Shown here one piece after another: positions 1-10,570 of a DNA stretch of 64,000 bases. The translations under genes and the position numbers were made by a program. The notes beneath the pieces are model-generated. The model worked only from the letters and a program-made list of their open reading frames with translations. It was not told the DNA's origin and did not search any database. The DNA is taken from positions 124,001 through 188,000 of the forward strand of contig JAMWBK010000011.1 of NCBI GenBank assembly GCA_029953675.1, read 5' to 3'. The first letter of the stretch is position 1; each line of letters opens with the position of its first letter. The DNA comes from Rhodosorus marinus (lineage: Eukaryota > Rhodophyta > Stylonematophyceae > Stylonematales > Stylonemataceae).

Positions 1-85
1 AAGATGAAGGTTGAGACGGAAGCGCACAACCGAGTTTTCGCCGGTGGTTCCTGATTGTAGACTGCTTTACTGCCTCCATCCATAG

Positions 86-519
86 GTTTAGTTGCCGTGG
101 AGATCATGGCTGGTATGCCCGGGCACATCAACTACAATGCCATCCCTGTGGTAGTGTACACCAACCCCGAGGTTGCGATGGTAGGTAAGACGGAGGAGGA
201 GCTCGCTGGTTTGGCCTACAACAAAGGAACGTTCCCTTTTGCTGCGAATCCACAGGCAAAGACGTACGATAGCGGCGGAGACTATGCGCTGGGAATGGTG
301 AAGATCCTCTCCGATAAGGCCACCGATAAAGTACTGGGTATGCACGTCATCGGCCCTGGCGCAGGCGAGATGATCGCCGAGGGCGTACTGGCGATCGAAA
401 CTGGTACGACTACCAAAGAAATCGCCAAAACCGTCCACGCGCATCCAACACTCTCCGAGGCGTTTCGTGAAGCTGCCATGTCCGCCCATGGCAAGCCCAC
501 TAACTACTACAAAATGTAG
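86..519 (+). CDS. dihydrolipoamide dehydrogenase, C-terminal exon (partial)
   Basis: This is the last exon of the flavoprotein E3 component shared by the pyruvate, 2-oxoglutarate and branched-chain dehydrogenase complexes and the glycine cleavage system. It re-oxidises dihydrolipoyl groups with NAD+. The exon encodes the dimerisation domain: YTNPEVAMVGKTEEEL, FPFAANPQAKT, GPGAGEMI, and the HAHPTLSEAFREA motif that carries the catalytic His-Glu pair. It ends ...NYYKM with a TAG stop. It opens after an acceptor at 84-85 in phase 1, so the rest of the gene lies off the left edge. Residues resemble the mitochondrial-type enzyme (human DLD) more than the plastid-type one, but that is judged from memory of the family. 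The exon itself is unbroken. Confidence 0.93.
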
Positions 520-520
520 A

Positions 521-1356
521 GGCATAGAAGGGAATCAAGAATATCACCACGCCTCAGACTTTCTCCGACTACCAACCAAACAAGACGTCTCTGCAAACTT
601 TGCATACGTGCAAGCCATCTTGGCAACCGCTAAGGAAAACATCAAACCAACTGTCTTTGGCACCAGACCTAAACCAACGTCACCTTCCTCCTCCATCATC
701 CAGGATGTAACATCCATCTCAGCGACTACTCATCAAGACATTGTTCCCCCGAACTCTTCGAGATCTATTGGTTCCCTCCGACCACCGCTCCACGCGATGC
801 CACCAACTTCCAAGGCAACTGTTCAGCAACCATCGAAGCAACTCTGTCACTCGGGACAGACTACCTTGACCTCTGCAGTACTTGATCTTTGCTTCAGGAC
901 AGCCAGCATCTAGCATAGAACACCTTAACCGACCTTGACGATTCTCACCGAGATGGTAAATACTCCAGAGCCAACAAACGTCACCATCGACCAATCTGAG
1001 GACATCTTCTCACTCCCTCTTCATCTGCAACCAACAACCATACTTAAAATCTCCATCGCTGTTCATCGAAGCAACTTCGTCAGTCCGGACAGGCTATCTT
1101 GACCTTTGCAGTCCTTGACCTTTCCTTTTTGACAGTCAGCATCTAGTACATCTAGACCACCTTAACCGTCCTCAACCACTCTCACAGAAGTGGTAAAGTA
1201 TTGTGGAGCCCCAACAACGGGACTTGAGTCGAGTTCGGGATTGAGGGATTGCCGTTCACTATCGACCCATTCTGAAGAGATCTTCTTATTATCTCTTCAT
1301 CTGCGAATTGGGCTTTTTGTGATTGCGATTTGAAGCTCCATCTTCTTCGTTAGAGG
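521..1356. repeat. intergenic spacer with a degenerate tandem duplication
   Basis: There is no credible gene here; the 148-residue ORF from 467 overlaps the dehydrogenase exon out of frame. Two related blocks lie in tandem. Block 1 is about 831-1031 and block 2 about 1064-1308. Both begin CATCGAAGCAACT, share the core GACAGNCAGCATCTAG and the segment CACCTTAACCG, and end near CTCTTCATCTGCGA. The second copy has drifted and is longer. Confidence 0.6.
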
Positions 1357-1776
1357 ATGATTGAGGTGGTCTGCAACGATCGTCTAGGTGAGTTGTTAGA
1401 TTGGTGAACGTGACTAGGGCGTTGGAAGGTTTATGTTTTCTGTATTTGCTGATGAAGCTGGTTTTTGGTTTTCGCGGGACAAAGGGAGAAAGATTCGGGT
1501 GAAATGTAACCCTGATGATACAATTGGAGATCTTAAGAAGTTGCTAGCAGCTCAGACGGGAACGAGACCGGAGAAGATTAGAATACAGAAGTGGTATACG
1601 GTCTACAAGGACCATATTACTCTTGAGTAAGTTTTAGAGAGCTTTGCTTCGAAGGCTTAGAATCTACGGGTTCGGGACTAGTTTTGACCCCTTCTTAAGT
1701 GAAAACTTTTTGCTGAATTTGTCGTAGGGACTATGAGATTCACGATGGTATGGGCCTTGAGCTGTACTACAACTAA
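1357..1776 (+). CDS. UBL5: ubiquitin-like protein 5 / HUB1 (three exons)
   Basis: HUB1/UBL5 is a ubiquitin-fold protein that binds spliceosomal proteins without covalent conjugation. The model uses exons 1357-1387, 1485-1626 and 1728-1776. Exon 1 encodes only [10 protein letters not shown] plus one base. Exon 2 gives [20 protein letters not shown] through [12 protein letters not shown], and exon 3 ends [15 protein letters not shown]. Introns (97 and 101 nt) are GTGAG...AAAG and GTAAG...GTAG, in phases 1 and 2. The product is 73 residues, the same length as human UBL5, and ends with the family's double tyrosine rather than a diglycine. An ATG at 1433 opens a longer reading into exon 2, but that would replace the conserved N-terminus with intron sequence, so I chose the upstream start. 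Confidence 0.95.
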
Positions 1777-2125
1777 GCTTTCGACCGCAACGTCTTCTGC
1801 ATGGAGAGGTGAACAGAGACTATAATCCTTCGTACATGCGTACTAAGATTTGTGCTAGTCTCCAAGTTTTTTGCTTGGATGGAGCATGTTTTTAAGTAGA
1901 ACGTAGTCTGGGGTTACGTGGAGTCAGCAGACGAAGCAAAGTGACCAGAGCTTGCCTGGTGAAGGTGGAAGGAGAACTGCGAGTACAAGAGAAGTTGTGT
2001 TTTCTCACTTCTTTATAAAAAGAAAAAGTCTTGCGTGATTTATGCAATGAAAATGTGAACGATATTTCGACCAAAAAAAATACAAAGTTAGGCACTTCTT
2101 GTTGCAGGAGACTGTGGAACCTCTT

Positions 2126-2644
2126 CTAGTACACGTCCGGGCTGATGAGCGGCAGGAACGGCAGGCTTGCCATGCCAAGCACGATGAGAGCTACACAGGC
2201 GGCGATAATCGCTACCTTGTTGCTCTGTTCCTCGGATTCGACGACAACTGGGGGCTCCACGGCCCAGATGTTAGACTTTCCGTCAGCGTCCCTCGTGGCG
2301 CCGAGGTTTCTATTATTCGGAAGAATAACTCTCTGGTACTCCTCTCTCTCCTCCTCGAGCTGGCTGAGAATTTCGTTCTTTTGCGCTTCCTCATCCTTTG
2401 AAAGGCCAACCAGAGAAACCGTCTCCTCAACAACAGCCTCCTCCTTCGCTTCAGTCACCTCCTCGACCACAGCCTTCTCCTTCACTTCAGCAACCTCGAC
2501 CACAGCCTCTTCCTTCAACTCAACCTCAGTATCCTTCGCCCGTAAAACGCTCCTCTTCGCAAACCGAGAACCTCTCACCTGCGAGCTCACCGCAGCCTTC
2601 CCCACACGAGCTCCGCCTCCAACGCTCAGCACAAACCCTACCAT
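2126..2644 (-). CDS. putative plastid-targeted single-pass membrane protein
   Basis: This is an uninterrupted 172-residue ORF. The first 35 or so residues are rich in Ser, Ala, Arg and Gly with almost no acidic residues (VGKAAVSSQVRGSRFAKR), as in a transit peptide. An acidic stretch follows with three imperfect repeats of the form EEAVVE(V/E)...(E/A)K (about residues 45-80), then a charged helical part (NEILSQLEEEREEYQRVIL). One hydrophobic segment near the C-terminus (VAIIAACVALIVLGMASLPF) precedes the tail LPLISPDVY. I do not recognise the family; thylakoid or envelope location is inferred from the targeting-like N-terminus only. It is convergent with the HUB1 gene, about 350 bp away with nothing else visible between them. 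Confidence 0.6.
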   Translation of the reverse strand: MVGFVLSVGGGARVGKAAVSSQVRGSRFAKRSVLRAKDTEVELKEEAVVEVAEVKEKAVVEEVTEAKEEAVVEETVSLVGLSKDEEAQKNEILSQLEEEREEYQRVILPNNRNLGATRDADGKSNIWAVEPPVVVESEEQSNKVAIIAACVALIVLGMASLPFLPLISPDVY

Positions 2645-3849
2645 TCTTCCTACTCCTCACAACCAAATACTAAACCAACACAGCGCAAAATACCTTCCTC
2701 ACAGAAACACACAATCAAAACCAAAAGCTCCTATACGCAAATACATACAGTCACTCTTCTACCTCCCCAACCTCCCCCCACCTCATCCATCCCCATTCCC
2801 AACCATCTTAAGTACTCAAAGAAGCGAAGCCGGTGTCATCCATCACCAAACATATCCCATCAACAAAAAACTTCAACATTTCAATCTCGTTAATTCACTT
2901 AATAAACCAATCATCCGATTTAAAATATTTTAAGAGTTTCTATTGCATATAGAATATAGGTTAAGTAATTTTATTGGTTAATGGTACTGACTGAAAAAGC
3001 CAGAGGATTAAGCAGTTGTCGAGCGTGTGGCTGTGAGAATGAGGATTGATTTGTACCCGTTTTTGGTTGAAAAAATGTTGGCGGGGTTGGATTGGTTAGA
3101 TTTTATATTTGTTATTTGATATTTGATATTTTTGGATTATCTTTGCTATGTAGTTGTGTATTATTGGTAAACTATTTTTTATATCATTGTTATACATCCA
3201 ATTAAAATTTTTATCATGGATATATTGACTATGAAGTAATTTAATTGGATAATATGGATGTTTATACTGATTTAAGCGGTACTAGTAATACTTGTGATGC
3301 ATTCATTGGATTTACTCCGTGGCAATAGAAATAATAACTATTTTAAACTTGTTCTGTCTTTGACTTCACTCTAGGCTGAAGGCTCCATGCAAATATCCAG
3401 GTCTCAGAGGCAGGTCGCTCTCAAAGCATCTCCTTACTTTTGATTCTGTGCTCTACATCCTGTACATCTCAATTGAAATCTTCTCTATAACCTTGACAGA
3501 TCTCGGCTGTCCGCTGAACACGTACCTAGTGTGGACCCGTCAACACGACTCCGTCATCCATTCGCCTGCACGCGTACTTCTCCAAGCATCTTCGCAGAGA
3601 GTGTTTGCCTCTGACTCAGCCTTGAAATATAGCCACTTTTACTCGAAAGCCAAATCGAAATGAGCCAGCTGCTTTAGAAACCATAGCGTTAGTCAGGAGT
3701 TTGCAACCTAGGTGGAATTTCCGCGAGTGGCTGAGAAGGCGACTAGGAAAACGAGATACCCAGAGAGAGAAAGAAGCGCGTTTATGACCGCTGCACCTCG
3801 CTTATGAATGCTGAGATCATTTGGACGGTTGAACTTCATAAAACGGACG
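2645..3849. other. AT-rich intergenic region
   Basis: I see no gene. The stretch from about 2880 to 3340 is markedly AT-rich compared with the genes on both sides and has short T/A runs such as TTTGATATTTGATATTTTT. It lies between two divergent genes and so must hold both promoters; I cannot point to specific elements. Confidence 0.5.
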
Positions 3850-4246
3850 ATGAGTCTTAAAGTAGACCACGATGCAACGTCCCGAAAGTTCGTCTTGAGT
3901 GGAGTGCCGGATGCGTATCTCGAATACAACGTCCTGCCCGACAATAATCTCGACTTGTAAGCGCCTCCCCTTCAACTCTCCTTCTAGGGAACGACTAGGC
4001 TGTGAAGGGTTGCGCCAGTGAGCGCTTTTTCTGACTAACTTTCTCGGATAATCGTTCGTGCACTGCAGACTTCATACGTTCGTGTCCCCCGAACACCGAG
4101 GAAAGGGCTATGCGGCGATCATCGTCAAAGGCGCGTTCGACTATGCTCGAGAAAACGGTCTGAAAGTCGTCCCAACGTGCACTTACATCAGTACCTACCT
4201 AAAGAAGTGCCCAGCAGAGTCGGACCTGCTGCGGGCAAACCTGTAA
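3850..4246 (+). CDS. NATD1-like GNAT-fold acetyltransferase (two exons)
   Basis: Exons are 3850-3956 and 4069-4246, joined across a 112-nt GTAAG...GCAG intron in phase 2, giving 94 residues. The small single-domain GNAT family (human NATD1, Arabidopsis At1g77540) has the same order of features: an N-terminal VDHDATSRKFVL strand, a YLEYNVL strand, then L-HTFVSPEHRGKGYA. The last piece holds the acetyl-CoA pyrophosphate loop (RGKGYA here; R/Q-x-x-G-x-G/A in the family). Then come AAIIVKGAFDYARENGLKVVPTCTYI and YLKKCP. The cysteine in PTCTYI sits where the plant protein has its CoA-proximal cysteine. The physiological substrate of this family is not known. The next gene (PCF11) is convergent, starting about 320 bp downstream. 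Confidence 0.85.
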
Positions 4247-4569
4247 CCGGGGAACAGAGAGCTCTCCACTGTTTCAGCTTGCAATGCGCTCCTGACCAGC
4301 GAACGCATCGATCTGGATCCCGAGCAATGGAGCTATGGAATCGACGCTCAGCACAGTCGCTGTCCAGGCCAGAATGGACAAAGCTCCAAGACTATGAACC
4401 TTGAGCTCGCAAAGGTCATCACAATCCGTCTCGTTTTTCTTTTATCAACTGTTTCCTCGTTTCGGTGTTACCTAAATCGAAACGTGCTTCCGAAGAGCAT
4501 CCACCCTGTACATGTGCTGAGCTTGGAGCTAGTATACACGAACACGCTCAGACATTAGCCATTCAAAAG

Positions 4570-6702
4570 TCAGCCGGGGTTTGTAGGCTTTGGTCCAGCT
4601 GAAGCCAGTCCCTCGGGGACTGGCGAAGACATACAGAAGACGTGGTAGACCTTCTCATCAGCCGCCCTAAGGGCATCCTCCCACTTCCAAGTCTGTTCGT
4701 CCTCGTCCCAAAACGTCTCAAACTTCTCACCGCAGATGGGACAGATCTCGTTGTCTCCGTCCGTGCGGGATACTCCGACCTTATCGCCAGACGTCGGTAT
4801 ATGCAAGCCCTCGACATCCTTATCCTCCTGCTTTTTCACATCCCTGAAGATCGCCTCTACCGTATTCGCCTTTGACGCGCTTGTCTGTGATCCTCCTTGC
4901 ACCCACTCCGCGACTGATATGAACCAGCTGCGGGATACGCCACCATGTTGTTTCGACGTCTTCTTCTTGTTCCTGCAAAACGGTTTACAGGTATGCGCCA
5001 AAAATCAGTGAGAACGCTGCCCGGGGCCCTGGGGAACGCCGAACCTCAAGCTTGTTCTGAAAATCAAGGTTGTTCCGTTCCAAACATCAAGCTTGTTCTT
5101 CACTACATACTTTTCAAACAACCAGTCCAAGTGAGCTCGGAGATCCTCAACCTTCGCAAATCTGTTTCCATCCGCTGCGCTCTTATGCGGAAGCTCGTCG
5201 TACAAGAGCGCTATTGTTCCTCTGTGTGGGAACTTCCTGATCTTGTCAAACGAACCGCAGACTGCGATGATTTTCGTAGTGGAAAGACGGGTCGGTGAGG
5301 ATTGATCTGTAGTCCACAAATCTGTAGAGGTTCTTACCGTTTGTCCTAGTCACACGCGCCGTAGTTCGGACTTGGGTACTCGCGCGGTCGGTTTTGGCGC
5401 TGTGAACAGGATTCGGTGGCTGGGCTGTGCTTCCCTGCCACGCTGGTGCGCTAGTTGTTGGTGCGACGACCGGCGTAATTTGAGGGACGGAGAGCGCGCT
5501 TTGAGCCTCGTTAATCGTATTTGAACTTGCTCCGGTGGGATTTTGCGCTGCCTGCTGCTGCTGCTGCTGGATGTTCTGAGTGATCTGTGCCTGCAAGTCG
5601 AGCACGTTCTTCAGCTCGTCGGGGTTCTTGACGTGCTGAATTTTTACAGCCAGAAGCGCGCTCAGCGCCTGCAACACGTCCAAACTTGGAGCCTGGCCCG
5701 CTACCGCCTTCGAAACGATCTCGTTCGTCAACCGCTGAACCTGAATGTCCAACTGCGCCAGCGCCTGGGCTTCAATCGTGCTCAAGTTGTCCTGCAAGCA
5801 AACGATTATGCACGCAAATCGAGCAAATGGGAAAACGAAATCGGTCAGCGCGAGCCCGATTCAACCAAATCACTTCTCCTCGAGATCAGCCAAAGCAAAT
5901 AAGCCAAGAAAACCTCAAGCAAAGCCAAGGCTCCGGCGGCGGATGGGGTATCGACATGCTCTGCTTGGAATGGCTTAAGCCTCCAGAGTAGGAAGACTCG
6001 TCCGTTCGAAATTCTCCCTCAAAATGCAATCAAAGAGCTCGGTGCTCAAGTGCTGTTCTAGAACGGCGTGAGGATTACCATTGAGATGTTCTGAGGCTGG
6101 CTAGTGCTTCCAGAATCATATCTTGGTCTCTTGCTAGTCTCCGGGTACTGGCTGGACGAGTGCTCCTTCTTCGGGATCTTGAGGCTCTGTGTTTTTGAGC
6201 TTTTAGTATTGTCGGCGTTTCTCCCGTCCCGTTCGTGGACACGTCTCCACATCAGGTCGCACAATTCCTGTCCAAAGATGTCGCTCCAGGTGTTGAGGAG
6301 CTTTCTTAGCCTTGCGCATGTTTCGTAGTCAACTTTATCGTATACTGAGGTGAAAATTTTGAAAATATTCAACCGAAACGCCTGGATGTACTCCCCGCCA
6401 ATGTTCTTCACAATGGAATCGACGAGGTAGAGAAGAGGAAGTTTCTTGTCGACCTCCGCCAGACCAATCCTCGACTCGACCGCGAAGACAATACTCCTCC
6501 GAGCTGCTATATTCTCTCCAGCGATCTTTGTCAGGTTCTTAATAACCGGAAGCGAGTTGAACGTCAACTCCTGCAGAAACGCATCGTACTCCTGAGCCGG
6601 CAGCCGCTCCTCAGGCGACAACCGGCTGAAGTTCGGAGTCGTAACGTCCGGTCTCAGTTGTCCTGAATACACACCGCTCATAACACTCTCAATCTCTTCC
6701 AA
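4570..6702 (-). CDS. PCF11: PCF11-like mRNA 3'-end processing and termination factor (four exons)
   Basis: The model is exons 6702-6079, 5791-5338, 5261-5111 and 4972-4570 (543 residues), with introns of 287, 76 and 138 nt whose phases (0, 1, 2) all close. Residues about 30-165 form a CTD-interacting domain: LQELTFNSLPVIKNLTKIAGENI, LPLLYLVDSIVKNIGGEY, VDYETCARLRKLLNTW. After a Gln-rich linker (QNIQQQQQQAAQ) comes a block like the PCF11 region FDKIRKFPHRGTIALLYDELP...LRAHLDWLFEK, then SRSWFISVAEWV. A C-terminal zinc finger follows: CPICGEKFETFWDEDEQTW...VYHVFC. PCF11 belongs to the cleavage factor complex and bridges RNA polymerase II to poly(A)-site cleavage. The first zinc finger of animal PCF11 appears degenerate: its expected cysteines are absent around LPHKSAADGNRF. 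Confidence 0.88.
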
Positions 6703-6891
6703 ACTAACATCTTATCATCATCTCGTCTTACCAACCCTAACCTTCTCCTCATGCAGCTCAACTCTCAACCCCAATCCGCAAACCCATCCCCACGGAAATG
6801 ACTCTTATACATTCACATCTCAAAAATCACACCGTGAGAACCCCCCTTCTAAATCATATCTACTCCAAATAAAATCATATTTATTAAATAT

Positions 6892-7260
6892 TTATGCTTC
6901 TTTGACATCAAAATTCGTGAACAAATAAATCCACAGATCCTTTAAATAGATTTCATTGTCACCATCGTGTAATGCTCGAGCAGATGAAGAGGTTTTTCTG
7001 ACTGTCCGGCTGGCGGTGAAATCTCGATGATGTACGTGATGGAAGTGGTGGACCCGACTGAAGCTTGTCAGGCTTTTGAAGCCACTCATTTCAGCTAAAA
7101 GTGGAATCCGCGCGTTCGATAACCCTGAAGACCTTCGTTGCGGGATGATTTGAAACCGAGGTCGGTAAACTTTGAGAAGGTCGCTCGGGACGGATCTGTG
7201 CTCAGAAGTATCCCCATCGATGAACCAGGGAAGAATCACTCGCCCCCGGGAAGCTAACTG
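6892..7260 (-). pseudogene. diverged partial duplicate of the PrimPol C-terminus
   Basis: The reverse strand reads LPWFIDGDTSEHRSVPSDLLKV, clearly related to SPWIIAGDTADDGSIPDELLNA at the end of the intact PrimPol reading frame just upstream on the same strand. The similarity starts close to the PrimPol stop and fades after about 25 residues. The remaining 80 or so residues (to a stop at 6892) match nothing I know. I read it as an old tandem duplication of the last exon, now unselected. It could also be an alternative 3' exon. Confidence 0.55.
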
Positions 7261-7302
7261 TTCGCTTGCCCTGAAGCGCTTTTGTTGCGTCCATTTGCTG
7301 AG

Positions 7303-9729
7303 TTAAAAGTCCACATCCATTGCATTGAGCAGCTCGTCTGGAATGGATCCGTCATCGGCAGTGTCCCCGGCAATGATCCACGGCGAGGAGCGAAAGCCTC
7401 TGCAGTCTGGATCGTAGCAGTACTGTCTTATTTCTCCCTCGACGAGATCCGCGATTAGGTAGATGTTGTTGCTCCGATGATGTCGCTGCACGTTCTCACA
7501 GAACCTGTACAAACCCTGACAGCGGAAAAGGCATTTCAGAGCATGCGGGTGACATCCCCGTGAGCACAGCTTCGTTTGGCTACGTACAGCTATGTTGTAG
7601 ATGATCGTCATGTTTGAACCGTAGTACACCCAGTTCCGAACATAGCCCTGTGCGTTTAGGAGTGTTAAGTCGCACCCTCAAGAGTGTCCTCTGCTCTGTG
7701 CGCTTGCCACACCTTGTGATTTGGAAGGCTAATGAGCTTCTCTATAATCGCATCCACATGTGGGTGAGGACTGGGTCCAGATGATCCCTGCATCCCGTTC
7801 ACTGCCGGTGTTCTCCTCGCCAATCTTGATCCTGCCAGAGACTGAGTTTCGAGCATGGTATGTAGTCTTTTAAATAGCAGACAACTGGTTCATTGAAGTC
7901 TTCAATTACCTACCTGAGGGAGCTCATCGACGGACAGGCAAGGTTCCAATGGCGACACGTTTGATACGAGACTCTTCAAAAAGACCTACACGATAGCAGC
8001 GATCAGCAAACAGCACGGAGGCAAGGTGGCTATACACACGTGCGTGAACTTACCTGCTCGTGAAGCTGGTGAGCATAGGGACTGCGCTCAGTGAAGAGCA
8101 AAGGAGTAGACCGTCCGTACTTGCTCGAACCGATCAGTCTGAAACATCTGTTCTTTGTGTAGACGGCCTGGTCAACAAACGTCGTCTGACTTTCACCGGA
8201 CGCATCGACGATGCTGATGAACTCCTTTTTTGATTCCACGCAACGCCGACAGAGCTCCTTCACGAACACGCCCGCCTCTTCATTGCTCCTGAAGTTGACC
8301 TGTCAGAGAGAACAAAGTCTATCAGCACGTTGACTATCTCAGGGACTACAATACAAAAATTTCGGCCAGCAGCATCACCTGGGGGAGAATCAGATGACGC
8401 GAAAACTTTCACGCAGTCGACGAATCGAGCTCCAAGATATTACGGAAATCCAGATCCACACCCTACGCACGAAGAGAGCCAGTGTTTTCTACAAGCTGAG
8501 CCTCAGAAACAGAGTTTGAAGTGACAAATCAGGACAGCTAGGACTTGAATCACAACAACAAGGGTGGTGCTAGTGAACAGCTAGGTTGCATGCTTTCCCA
8601 TCAAGTCCTCAACTCGTAGCATAATATCCAGGCGCAGCTGTTCCTTCCTGAGAGCGCGCGATCCGAACTGTCAGCGACGATGAGTCTTGGCCCGAGACTT
8701 GCAGAACGGTGAGGCTTATGGCACGCGTCGGCGATCCGCTGGGCCTGGTGGCGGCACGAACTCGTCTGCCGAGAGCTGAGACTACAGACCATCACAGAAA
8801 GACCATGTCGTCGTGCGCTTCCAGCTGTGTGCATAAGTCTCTTCCAGTACGGAGTTGCCAAAACTCTTCCGCTGTCTCACTCGGCTACATTCGCTTGAGT
8901 TACAACGTCGTCGCATTCTCTAGCGGTGCATTCAACAGTGCTTACTTACTCTCATCATAGAAGGGAACAGTTCGACCAGAAGCTTCTGGGTTTCAAGCAG
9001 CAAGTCATCCACCATCTTCTCGCCTGCACATGACAGGAAGAATGTCCAATTCAGCTCTATAGATCACTTCCTAGCCCTGGGGTTGGAGCCCATTCTGACC
9101 ATCGCGTTCGCCGTTGACGACTTTCGAGAACTCGACATCATAGTACAGCTTTGAGGAGTTGCCTTCGCGGATGACCTCGTAGAAGTGAAGCGGTTGCGAT
9201 CTGAGCTTCATTCTTTGGTATCTACGAGGAAAGAACCGAGGATTTGTTCTCATCAGCATTGAAGAAAACCCTCTCGGGCAGTTCTTGAGGTTGCTTCGGC
9301 TCACATTTTCCAGAAGGTAGAGTAGCTTGCTGCAACGTAGAGCCTCTTTCCTGACTTTTCCTGTTGGTTTTAAGACGTCCCGAGTCAGTTCAGCTGGTTC
9401 TCTTACTCCTTGAGAAAAGGGAAAGGGGGTCCATTACAAACTCTACCGCAAAGACATGCATCAAGTTCCGCGGATTCGCGTTTGCAAACTCGAAGGCTTC
9501 CTTTTGAGTTTTGAATTCCTGTCCAATTAAGCAGAAAGAAGCCACAAAATCAGAAAAACAAATCGCTACTGGAAGGATCAGTACGACACCAGACCTTTAG
9601 GAGGAAACCATCTTCGAGAAACTCGAGCAGCCTCTTCCTCGACTCCGGCTCGGCCACAGGAGGAACAGCAGTCGCACTTTCACCGTAGAAAGACTGACTG
9701 CTCAGAGTCTTAAACTTTCGGTCACTCAT
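7303..9729 (-). CDS. PRIMPOL: PrimPol (primase-polymerase) with an in-frame TGA in the active site
   Basis: Eleven exons close in frame: 9729-9595, 9518-9438, 9360-9305, 9221-9100, 9023-8950, 8462-8379, 8299-8054, 7985-7914, 7841-7713, 7647-7588 and 7515-7303 (424 codons). PrimPol re-primes stalled replication forks in nucleus and mitochondria. Recognisable blocks are NLMHVFAVEF, GKRLYVAASYSTFWK, PLHFYEVIREG, the metal-binding D-x-E in LYYDVEFSK, LELDSSTA, then TGA (8411-8409), then KFSRHLIL, and VDQAVYTKNRCFRLIGSSKYG with the third catalytic Asp. The C-terminal zinc region has GLYRFCENVQRHHRSNNIYLIADL and YCYDPDC. Human PrimPol has Glu at the TGA position. Exon 6 flanks the TGA with correct phase on both sides, so the stop is a genuine feature of this sequence: nonsense allele, readthrough or base-call error. 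The intron at 8949-8463 (about 490 nt) is unusually long for this locus. Confidence 0.85.
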
Positions 9730-10570
9730 TGCCGATGTAACTCAGCTACTGATCCAGTCCAACGGTTCTCGCCATCCTTCCAGTTGTTGTGAGCAGATGT
9801 CTCTTCATAGAGCTGGACAAGGACGTGGAGCACTACGCCAAAGTACGTCTCTGAGCTCCAAGGAATCTACTACTTCGCTAAGCTGTAGCTTGCAAACCTT
9901 CGGAAGGCAGAGGGAGGCTACTTGCCATGAGTGCCCCGATTTTCTCAATGTTTCTCTTGGTACGCATCATCAAGTCGACAGAGACGACAACCGGGAGAGG
10001 ATGAAAAGTAGGCCAAGCAGAGAGAACGGGCCTCTAAACCTAAGACGACAATAGAACGCGACCTTATCAATCGTTCTGGTTTTTCGGTAGTCAGAAGCGC
10101 CGCTCTCCTTCTCCAGAGGAACCACGCATTGACATTCGCAAAATGTCCAGACGCTTCCGGGAGAGTTAACTAGACCTCGCGGCGCTTCAACATCTTCGAC
10201 AGCAACTATCGGGACATTTTCAGAAGGTGCTCCTGGACGGTATCAATGCTTTGTAGTTCTTAAAGGCCGTGGGGGTCCAGCGGGTTGTCCAAGGCCCCCG
10301 TCCCCTAGTCCCCACCATTAGTAATCGGAGAAAGGATACTATTATGTCCCCTTTGTACTAATCAATGTGGTGAGCTTCGTATCTGGAAATTTTGAAGGGA
10401 GTTTGGAAGAGATGGAGGTTTAGAATTCAGAAGGGAATTGACTTGAAGCGGACTTTTACGTCTCTATCAGTGTAGAAAACGAGCTTGTCTCCGTCTCCTT
10501 TTGTGGTTATAAGGGGTGTTACGAGTTCTTGTGAAGGAAGGTGTTGTGGTTTCTTAGAAGGTGACCAGTG
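9730..10570. other. divergent intergenic region
   Basis: This lies between the PrimPol start (-) and the BAR-like gene start (+), so it should carry both promoters. The 85-residue ORF at 9797 has no recognisable features. I see no TATA-like element at a convincing distance, no RNA gene and no repeat related to other parts of the window. Confidence 0.4.

Noticed and set aside
88-525. 145-residue reverse-strand ORF over the dihydrolipoamide dehydrogenase exon
   Set aside because: It is antisense to a well-matched conserved exon and has no features of its own.
8409-8411. Selenocysteine at the PrimPol TGA
   Set aside because: The aligned residue in the family is Glu, not Cys, and I see no selenocysteine insertion hairpin in the 3' flank.
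8379-8413. A 34-nt intron (GTGAAAG...CCCCCAG) that would remove the PrimPol stop codon
   Set aside because: It would delete the conserved K-F-S-R-H motif and put the next exon out of frame.
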